Part shown: in pieces, positions 57,591 to 64,000 of the stretch
Layout of the letters: the number at the start of each line of letters is the position of its first letter
Position numbering within the stretch: the first letter of the stretch is position 1
Source: Amylibacter sp.
GTDB lineage: Bacteria > Pseudomonadota > Alphaproteobacteria > Rhodobacterales > Rhodobacteraceae
DNA length: 64,000 nt
Direction of reading: 5' to 3'
Assembly: GCA_021775355.1 (NCBI GenBank)
Contig: JAJFHZ010000034.1
Coordinates: 248,001-312,000 of the forward strand
Position numbers and translations under genes: made by a program
The notes under the pieces: model-generated
What the model saw: the letters and a program-made list of their open reading frames with translations, nothing else
The model's database searches: none
Told to the model about the DNA's origin: nothing

Positions 57591-58640
57591 ATGAACTTAT
57601 CTGATTTTGACTTTGATCTACCTGAAGACCTGATTGCATTGCGCCCTCTAAAGCCGCGACCATCATCACGTATGTTGGTAGCGCAGGAAGGCAGGGTCGA
57701 GAATAGTCATTTTGCCGACATTTGCAATTATCTACGCTCTGGCGATCTGTTGGTGTTAAATAACACCAAGGTCATTCCCGCACGGTTGAATGGTCGGCGG
57801 CGACGTATTTCGGACCAGGGTGAAACTTTTGCCAATATAGAAATCACACTTATTTCATGCGATGCAAAGGGCGATTGGCTAAGTTTGGCAAAGCCTGCGC
57901 GACGCCTGAATATTGGTGAAGAGGTACATTTTGAAGCGGGACTGAAAGCAACTGTTTTGTCGAAAACAAGTGATGGTATCGGGCTGTCGTTTAATATGTC
58001 AGGGGATGCGTTTGATATGGTTATTGCGCAAATTGGCACAATGCCTTTGCCGCCTTATATCGCGGGAAAACGGCCTGCTGATGCAAAAGACAATGATGAT
58101 TATCAAACTGTTTTTGCTAAGGAGTTGGGTGCGGTAGCGGCGCCTACAGCATCACTGCACTTTGATAGCGCTTTGCTGGAGAAATTACGCCAACACGGTG
58201 TCAATTTTTCAGAAGTAACGCTCCATGTGGGGGGCGGGACATTCCTGCCTGTGAAAACTGATGATATTTCGGCCCATAAAATGCACTCGGAATGGGGGCA
58301 TGTATCAAAACAAGCAGCGTTGGAAATAATGCAGACGAAACGAGCAGGCGGACGGGTGATCCCCGTGGGGACAACTGCCTTGCGATTAATTGAAACCGCC
58401 GCGCGCGAAACAGGTGAAATTCAGGCGTGGGTTGGGGACACGGATATTTTTATCAAACCCGGTTTTCAATTTCAGGTCACAGATGGGTTGATTACAAATT
58501 TTCATCTACCAAAGTCCACATTACTTATGTTGGTATCTGCTTTAATCGGGCTGGACAGATGCCACGAAATCTACGATTACGCAACCAATGAAAGGTATCG
58601 ATTCTTTTCCTACGGGGATGGGTCGTTGCTTTTTCCCTAA
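57591..58640 (+). CDS. queA: tRNA preQ1(34) S-adenosylmethionine ribosyltransferase-isomerase
   Basis: Protein of 349 residues of queuosine synthesis; it moves ribose from SAM onto preQ1 in t[68 protein letters not shown] and [19 protein letters not shown] are diagnostic. The ATG at 57591 has AAGGTG 5 bases before; a frame 12 codons longer is rejected. Confidence 0.97.
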   Translation: MNLSDFDFDLPEDLIALRPLKPRPSSRMLVAQEGRVENSHFADICNYLRSGDLLVLNNTKVIPARLNGRRRRISDQGETFANIEITLISCDAKGDWLSLAKPARRLNIGEEVHFEAGLKATVLSKTSDGIGLSFNMSGDAFDMVIAQIGTMPLPPYIAGKRPADAKDNDDYQTVFAKELGAVAAPTASLHFDSALLEKLRQHGVNFSEVTLHVGGGTFLPVKTDDISAHKMHSEWGHVSKQAALEIMQTKRAGGRVIPVGTTALRLIETAARETGEIQAWVGDTDIFIKPGFQFQVTDGLITNFHLPKSTLLMLVSALIGLDRCHEIYDYATNERYRFFSYGDGSLLFP

Positions 58641-58736
58641 CAAAGATAAATAAAAACGACTACACGCACGTCGCGTCTGGAAACTATTGTTTCTATCGGG
58701 CGTGCTAGCGTGGCGCGATAACGTGAACGGAGCCTG

Positions 58737-59999
58737 ATGATGGGTACGGTTTTAAAGAATTCTTGGCCTTTGTTTCTGGGCATGATGCTATTGATGCTGG
58801 GTAATGGATTGCAAGGAACCTTGCTGGGGATTCGCGGTGCCTTAGAGGGCTTTAGCCCCAATACGATGGCATGGATCATGTCAGGTTACTTTATCGGTTT
58901 TTTAGGTGGTAGCCGAATGGCCCCTGAAATGATCCGCCGCGTTGGGCATGTTCGTGTCTTTGCTGCCCTTGCTTCACTTATTTCCGCCTGTTTAATTCTG
59001 TATGCAGCCGTACCAAATGTGATTGTATGGATGTTCTTGCGCATTTTAATAGGGTTTTGTTTTTCCGGGGTCTATGTTGTTGCTGAAAGCTGGTTGAACG
59101 ACAGCGCGACAAATGAAACACGTGGACAAACCTTATCGCTTTATTTGATTGTTCAAATGATAGGGATTGTAGCAGCCCAAGGGGTTCTGAACTTTGGTGA
59201 TGCAGGCGGTTATACTTTATTCATCATTTCATCGGTATTGGTATCTGTTTCATTTGCACCGATTTTGCTTTCCATCAGCCCTGCGCCGATGTTTCAAACA
59301 ACTAAACCGATGTCATTCAAGCGGCTGTTTGCAGCATCGCCTTTGGCTGTGGTTGGGACATTTTTGCTTGGATCAATTTTTTCGGCATTATTTGGCATGT
59401 CCGCAGTCTATGGTACTGAAAAAGGTTTGGATGTCCGCACAATCACAATTTTTGTTGCAATGATTTATGTTGGCGGCATGCTGTTGCAATATCCAATCGG
59501 TTGGGCATCTGATCGAATGGGTCGCAGGTTGTTAATTATTTATCTAACTATATTAGGAGCCATAATTATGGCATTGGCCCCATTGGCGACAGACAATTTA
59601 TATGCACTAATGGCATTGATGTTTATTGTTGGCGGCATATCCAACCCGCTGTATTCACTCTATATTGCCTATATGAATGATTATTTGGAGCCCGATGACA
59701 TGGCGGCTGCATCTGGCGGTTTGATATTTATTAACGGAACGGGTGCGATTGGCGGGCCGTTTTTGGTGGGCTGGATGATGTCGGAATTCGGGGCTGACAG
59801 TTTCTTTGTTTACCTTGCGGTCTTACTTGGATTAAGTGCGCTTTGGGCAATATTCCGGTCAACCGTGCGTGATGCACCAAGCGTGGAAGACACGGCTGCT
59901 TACGCTCCTATTTCGCCCGGTACATCTGCTGTTGCTGTAGAGCTTGCGGCAGAAGTTGCGATTGAGATGGCTGAAGAAGCCGAAGAGGAGGAAGCTTGA
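58737..59999 (+). CDS. MFS transporter
   Basis: Protein of 420 residues with 12 membrane helices. GSRMAPEMIRRVGHVRVF marks the loop 2-3 region, and the DRMGRRLL motif is the second-half signature. Residues 383-420 are a long acidic tail (AEEAEEEEA). The overall pattern resembles the YcaD-like branch of the superfamily, which lacks a known substrate. Two overlapping ATGs (58737, 58740) both have CGGAG upstream. Confidence 0.85.
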   Translation: MMGTVLKNSWPLFLGMMLLMLGNGLQGTLLGIRGALEGFSPNTMAWIMSGYFIGFLGGSRMAPEMIRRVGHVRVFAALASLISACLILYAAVPNVIVWMFLRILIGFCFSGVYVVAESWLNDSATNETRGQTLSLYLIVQMIGIVAAQGVLNFGDAGGYTLFIISSVLVSVSFAPILLSISPAPMFQTTKPMSFKRLFAASPLAVVGTFLLGSIFSALFGMSAVYGTEKGLDVRTITIFVAMIYVGGMLLQYPIGWASDRMGRRLLIIYLTILGAIIMALAPLATDNLYALMALMFIVGGISNPLYSLYIAYMNDYLEPDDMAAASGGLIFINGTGAIGGPFLVGWMMSEFGADSFFVYLAVLLGLSALWAIFRSTVRDAPSVEDTAAYAPISPGTSAVAVELAAEVAIEMAEEAEEEEA

Positions 60000-60048
60000 C
60001 CTTGCTTTGCCATTGATCTTTTCTGAATGAAAATTAAAGGCATATAAA

Positions 60049-60633
60049 ATGATAGAGCATAAAACGGTTTTAGATTTTTGGATTACTGAAGTTGGCCCGG
60101 AAAATTGGTACAATGGACCTGCTGAATTGGATGGTATGATCCGCCAAAGGTTTATGAAATCATGGAGTATTGCCCTTGATGGTGGTTTGTCCGATTGGAC
60201 TGATACGGCTTCGGGTTGTCTGGCTTACTTGATTTTAACCGATCAATTTCCCCGAAATATGTTTCGCGATGATCCGCGTGCATTTGCAACAGACCCTTTG
60301 GCGCGTTCCGCTGCGACAAATGCGATTGAAAAGGATTTTGATTTGCAGGTAGGTCGGGCCGCACAGGAGTTTTTCTATCTGCCATTTGAACATTCCGAAG
60401 ACATTGCAGATCAGCGACGTTGTATAGAATATATATCCATGCGTATGACAGATAACGAAGAGTCGCTTTTGCATGCACATGTGCACCAGAAAATCATCCA
60501 CACGTACGGACGTTTCCCCTATAGAAACAACGCTTTGGGCCGGTCTACTACTAAAGAGGAACAAGCATTCCTAGATCAAAACGGCTATCAGGGTATTTTA
60601 AAGAGATATCAAAACCAATCCAAATTTTCATAG
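60049..60633 (+). CDS. DUF924 family protein
   Basis: Protein of 194 residues, all-helical, TPR-like. The family signature is visible: VLDFWITEVGPENWYNG at the start, LILTDQFPRNMFRDDPRAFATD and the FFYLPFEHSED and GRFPYRNNALGR segments. Its function is unknown. AAAGGC precedes the ATG by about 8 bases. Confidence 0.9.
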   Translation: MIEHKTVLDFWITEVGPENWYNGPAELDGMIRQRFMKSWSIALDGGLSDWTDTASGCLAYLILTDQFPRNMFRDDPRAFATDPLARSAATNAIEKDFDLQVGRAAQEFFYLPFEHSEDIADQRRCIEYISMRMTDNEESLLHAHVHQKIIHTYGRFPYRNNALGRSTTKEEQAFLDQNGYQGILKRYQNQSKFS

Positions 60634-60713
60634 ACTTGTATTTTATATGTAAATCCAGCATAAAGAATATGGAAAAGGTTTAATGTTGAACTAAATGATG
60701 CGAAGGTAAAGCT

Positions 60714-62108
60714 ATGGCTGCAAAATCCTATGATATGATTGTAATCGGGGCTGGGCCTGGTGGCTATGTAGCGGCAATTCGTGGCGCGCAACTTGGTTTA
60801 TCCGTTGCAGTAGTTGAGCGTGAGCATATGGGCGGGATTTGTCTGAATTGGGGATGTATTCCAACGAAAGCGTTGTTGCGTTCGTCTGAAGTGTTTCACT
60901 TGATGCATCGCGCAAAGGAATTCGGCCTGTCTGCGGATAATATTGCCTACGATCTGGATGCTGTGGTGAAACGGTCACGCGGAGTAGCCGCGCAATTGAA
61001 CGCAGGTATTGGGCACTTGCTGAAGAAAAACAAAGTCACTGCGATAATGGGCGAAGCAACACTTGTGGCCAAAGGCAAGGTTTCGGTCAAAACTGCAAAA
61101 GGTACTGAAGAGCTGGCTGGTAAAAATATTGTGCTGGCCACGGGTGCGCGCGCCCGCGAATTACCGGGGTTAGAGGCCGATGGCAATCTGGTCTGGACGT
61201 ATAAAACCGCCCTGACACCGCCACATATGCCAAAGAAACTTCTGGTTATTGGTTCCGGCGCCATCGGAATTGAATTTGCCAGTTTTTACAATACATTAGG
61301 GGCTGATACTACTGTAGTTGAGGTAATGGACCGCATCCTGCCTGTCGAGGATGCAGAGATCGCAACCTTTGCCAAAAAATCATTCAAGAAACAAGGTATG
61401 ACCATCATGGAAAAAACCATGGTAAAGCAGCTTGATCGCGGTAATGGTAAGGTCATCGCCCATATCGAGGCGGGTAGTAAGGTTGAAAAGGTTGAGTTTG
61501 ACACGGTGATTTCCGCCGTTGGCATTGTAGGCAATGTCGAAGGACTGGGATTGGAAAAACTAGGTATCAAGGAAGATCGTAGCCATGTTGTGACCGACGC
61601 ATATTGTCGTACAAACGTGGACGGTATCTATGCAATCGGTGATCTGGCTGCACCACCTTGGCTGGCACATAAAGCATCACACGAAGGTGTAATGGTTGCC
61701 GAACTGATAGCAGGGTTAAAACCCCATGCGGTCAAACCGGAAAGCATTGCAGGGTGTACGTATTGCCACCCTCAAATCGCTTCGGTCGGATATACGGAAG
61801 CGGCTGCAAAGGAAAAAGGCTATAATATCAAAGTCGGTCGTTTCCCCTTTGTCGGCAACGGTAAAGCCATCGCATTGGGGGAAGCCGAGGGTATGGTCAA
61901 AACAATATTCGACGCCAAAACAGGCGAGTTGCTAGGGGCACATATGGTTGGCGCCGAAGTCACCGAGATGATCCAAGGCTATGTGATAGGCCGTCAATTA
62001 GAGACTACCGAAGAAGACTTGATGCAAACGGTGTTCCCACACCCGACATTGTCAGAAATGATGCATGAAAGCGTTTTGGATGCATATGGTAAAGTCATTC
62101 ATATGTAA
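60714..62108 (+). CDS. lpdA: Dihydrolipoyl dehydrogenase
   Basis: Protein of 464 residues, the FAD enzyme that reoxidises lipoamide in 2-oxo acid dehydrogenase complexes. FAD motif GAGPGGYVAAIRGAQ, redox disulfide Cys43/Cys48 in GGICLNWGCIP, NAD motif GSGAIGIEFASFY, second FAD motif VDGIYAIGDLA and the catalytic His-Glu pair in VFPHPTLSEMMHE are all present. No E1 or E2 gene adjoins within the window upstream, so the complex it serves is open. Confidence 0.96.
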   Translation: MAAKSYDMIVIGAGPGGYVAAIRGAQLGLSVAVVEREHMGGICLNWGCIPTKALLRSSEVFHLMHRAKEFGLSADNIAYDLDAVVKRSRGVAAQLNAGIGHLLKKNKVTAIMGEATLVAKGKVSVKTAKGTEELAGKNIVLATGARARELPGLEADGNLVWTYKTALTPPHMPKKLLVIGSGAIGIEFASFYNTLGADTTVVEVMDRILPVEDAEIATFAKKSFKKQGMTIMEKTMVKQLDRGNGKVIAHIEAGSKVEKVEFDTVISAVGIVGNVEGLGLEKLGIKEDRSHVVTDAYCRTNVDGIYAIGDLAAPPWLAHKASHEGVMVAELIAGLKPHAVKPESIAGCTYCHPQIASVGYTEAAAKEKGYNIKVGRFPFVGNGKAIALGEAEGMVKTIFDAKTGELLGAHMVGAEVTEMIQGYVIGRQLETTEEDLMQTVFPHPTLSEMMHESVLDAYGKVIHM

Positions 62109-62122
62109 GTATTGTATGGGCT

Positions 62123-62431
62123 TTATTCCAGCATGTTTTGCAGGGCTGATATCGCAGCTTTGAGCCGTTCACTTTGCGGTTTGTAAAACACCCAATTCTT
62201 GATTTGTTTTGAGGAAACGAGGCCCGCGTCAGCCAGAATTTTCATGTGGCTTGTTACGGTCGGTTGGGAAAGGCCAATTTTTTCTGTGATAAAGCCAACG
62301 CATACACCGTCTTGCACCAAATCGCCATCTTCTTGAGGTGGAAAATTCACCTCTGGATTCATGATCCATGACATAATCCGCAACCTGTGTTCGTTGGATA
62401 AGGCACGTAACACGGTATTGGTTGACTTCAT
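62123..62431 (-). CDS. ArsR-family transcriptional regulator
   Basis: Protein of 102 residues with a winged helix-turn-helix: RALSNEHRLRIMSWIMNPEV, then ITEKIGLSQPTVTSHMKILA as recognition helix and GLVSSKQIKNWVFYKP as wing. No ArsR metal cysteine pair (CVC-type ELCVCD) is present; a lone Cys in VCVGF is the only thiol, so the signal is uncertain. The start ATG at 62431 lies just before a long dyad; a longer frame upstream is rejected. It faces a PLP decarboxylase gene that is now broken. Confidence 0.85.
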   Translation of the reverse strand: MKSTNTVLRALSNEHRLRIMSWIMNPEVNFPPQEDGDLVQDGVCVGFITEKIGLSQPTVTSHMKILADAGLVSSKQIKNWVFYKPQSERLKAAISALQNMLE

Positions 62432-62438
62432 ATCTGTT

Positions 62439-62464
62439 TCTATATTGATATTTATCAATATAGA
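62439..62464. promoter_or_regulatory. Operator-like dyad between the ArsR gene and the decarboxylase relic
   Basis: TCTATATTGATA (62439-62450) is an exact inverted copy of TATCAATATAGA (62453-62464), with a TT centre. It lies 8 bases upstream of the regulator start. The core TTGATATTTATCAA also matches the FNR box exactly, but the 12-bp arms are longer than such boxes and suit autoregulation by the ArsR protein. Confidence 0.7.
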
Positions 62465-62509
62465 TCTTTCTGAATATAGCTTCGCAATGATTGAATAAGG
62501 AGTCAAGCA

Positions 62510-63852
62510 ATGGATGAAATTGAACATGTCAAAGATGCAGATGCTCGTGCGCATAACTACCTTGAAAAAATCGAAGAGCGAAGGGCCTTTCCACTGAATT
62601 AGATATTCAGGCACTAGACGGATTTATTGAACCCATTTCCCAAAAGGGTAGGCCGGCAAAAGAAACACTTGCCCTGATGGACAAACTTGGCTCGCCTGCA
62701 ACTGTTGCGTCTAACGGTCCCAATTACTTTGGTTTTGTGATCGGGGCGACTTTGCCTGTATCTGCCGCAGCCGAAGGATTGACACTGGCTTGGAATCAAT
62801 GTGCATCCAGTTTTGATGGCGGTCCATCTGCCGCAGTAATTGAACAGTAGGCAGCTGAATGGGTGTTGGAAATTCTTGATTTACCACGGCAGAGTGCCGT
62901 GGGGTTCGGAACATCAGCCACTGCTTGCGGTTTGTCCTGTTTGTCTGCCGCGCGTTCATCACTGTTGACGTCTTTGGGTTGGGATTTTGAAAACGATGGT
63001 CTAATTGGTGCCCCGGAAATACGTGTGGTTATTCCGGATACTGCTCATATTACAGTAAAGAAGGCCTTGCGCATTTTGGGGTTTGGATTGAACCGTATCG
63101 TCTACGCACCGACGGATGAATACGGAAGGGTTGATCCCGCACAACTTCCTGCAATTGATGAACGCACGATCCTTTGTTTGCAGGCCGGTGAGGTGAATAC
63201 GGGTGAATTTGATCCATTCAATGAAATTATTCCCATGGTAAAAAAAGCGGGTGCGTGGGTGCATGTTGATGGGGCTTTCGGGCTTTGGGCGCGTGCATCT
63301 AAGAACTCAAAGCATTTGACGTCTGGCATTGATGGGGCGGATAACTGGACGACGGATGGGCATAAGTGGCTGAATACGCCTTATGACGGTGCTATAGCCA
63401 TATGTCGTGACAAGGACGCGCTTGCACGTGCAATGAACAGTGATGCGGCTTATTCTACCGCTTCGGCCAGTGCGCAGAAAAATCTTTCGCTTGAATTTTC
63501 AGGTCGTGCGCGGGGCATTCCAATTTGGGCAGCCCTTAGAACGTTGGGCAAAGACGGTGTTGCAGACATGATCGATCAACACATACGGCAAGCGAAATAT
63601 GTTGCGTCGGAATTGCAAGATTTAGGGTACGATGTTTTGAACCGTGTTGTGTTAAATCAGGTTTTGGTGCGGGCCGAAAGGGATGAAATTACACAAAGTA
63701 TTATCGAAGCTGCACAAAGTACTGGTCGCGTATGGTTTGGTGCAACCGTTTGGCAAAACCGACTTGCCTTCCGGATTAGTTTTTCATCTTGGAGGACGAA
63801 TGACGCGCATGTTGAACGATTGATGAAGGTATTGGCGGAACTCTACCATTAG
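62510..63852 (+). pseudogene. PLP-dependent (group II) decarboxylase, inactivated by frameshift and nonsense mutations
   Basis: The intact-looking start ATG at 62510, with AAGGAG 7 bases upstream, opens 30 codons ending at TAG 62600. A single lost A near 62593 explains it: restoring it gives RRAFPTELDIQALDGFIEPI and continues. A second stop, TAG at 62848-62850, interrupts IEQ-AAEW. From 62851 the frame is open to 63852. The catalytic PLP-binding Lys is in TDGHKWLNTPYDG and a VHVDGAFGLWARA segment follows the family. It resembles aromatic-amino-acid or aspartate-type group II decarboxylases. The substrate is unknown; a fragment from 62863 could still be translated but would lack the N-terminal dimer part. 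Confidence 0.85.
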
Positions 63853-63855
63853 CAT

Positions 63856-64000
63856 TTAAGCGAATGCCAACCCGACAACGTATGCAACTGATGCACAGAC
63901 CCCGCCAACCAAAACGGTCTCGCCGACACAGCGCAGTATGTTTTCACGGATCACCATGTAGCGCAGCAAACCAAGGATACAAAGTGCGCCAAAGGTAGCG
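63856..64000 (-). CDS. C-terminal end of a VIT/MbfA-like membrane protein (runs off the window)
   Basis: The last 47 residues are visible, ending GGVCASVAYVVGLAFA. Two membrane helices (ATFGALCILGLL and ETVLVGGVCASVAYVVGLAF) flank a short basic loop (RYMVIRENILRCVG). This ending resembles the VIT1/CCC1 family and the membrane half of MbfA, a rubrerythrin-fused iron exporter of alphaproteobacteria. The call is tentative as the rest is outside. Confidence 0.45.
   Translation of the reverse strand, partial: ATFGALCILGLLRYMVIRENILRCVGETVLVGGVCASVAYVVGLAFA

Noticed and set aside
62445..62458. Exact FNR-type box TTGATATTTATCAA
   Set aside because: It is the core of a longer 26-base dyad next to an ArsR-type gene, so an ArsR operator is the simpler reading; FnrL binding remains possible.

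Overview
The window reads as chromosome of a marine alphaproteobacterium of the Rhodobacterales (Roseobacter group). The evidence is a DMSP lyase of the DddP type with every known metal and catalytic residue, a Hint-domain protein typical of the group, an accBC, mlaD, aat and NDUFA12-like block, an rne gene followed by an AMIN amidase and PBP1A, and a FnrL-type box. Base composition is moderate and looks low for the group; I did not compute it.

Layout. 1-6658: tryptophan block (trpC partial, trpD, trpG on the minus strand, a divergent polysaccharide deacetylase on the plus strand, then trpE and a PpiD-like chaperone on the minus strand). 6818-9618: uup and an LDH2-family oxidoreductase. 9615-14581: an accessory stretch with few recognisable genes, holding a secreted hypothetical protein, a structured intergenic region that may encode a small RNA, a Hint protein, two decayed HxlR-type regulator loci with a shared upstream motif, a 30-residue membrane ORF and two lipoproteins. 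14600-18150: parE and ppk2. 18177-25555: an OsmC/hydrolase fusion, dddP, a DUF3445 protein, a lone betaine-type ABC ATPase and a hybrid histidine kinase. 25565-30605: a methyltransferase, glnA, glnB, a split NAD(P)H-hydrate repair gene and tRNA-Leu(UAG). 30646-36561: a phosphoesterase, trigger factor, a FadL-like porin, clpP and clpX. 36625-42518: NDUFA12-like protein, mlaD, DUF2155, aat, accC, accB, a DsbA-like protein and an M48 protease. 42622-52603: rne, amidase, PBP1A, prfB, bactofilin and an M23 peptidase. 52784-62108: DUF455 protein, bcp, an AsmA/YhdP-like protein, queA, an MFS transporter, DUF924 protein and lpd. 62123-64000: an ArsR regulator facing a broken PLP decarboxylase, and the end of a VIT/MbfA-like membrane protein.

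Most of the window is housekeeping: tryptophan synthesis, ammonium assimilation (glnBA), fatty-acid initiation (accBC), protein quality control (tig, clpPX, ppiD, M48), RNA turnover and termination (rne, prfB), and envelope growth (amidase, PBP1A, bactofilin, M23, mlaD, AsmA-like). The items most worth a second look are the decayed paired HxlR loci, the candidate structured RNA near 10.5-10.85 kb, the split and compositionally mosaic nnr gene, the PLP decarboxylase pseudogene behind an apparently intact operator, and the dddP / orphan ProV / kinase neighbourhood. I found no insertion sequence, prophage, CRISPR array or rRNA.
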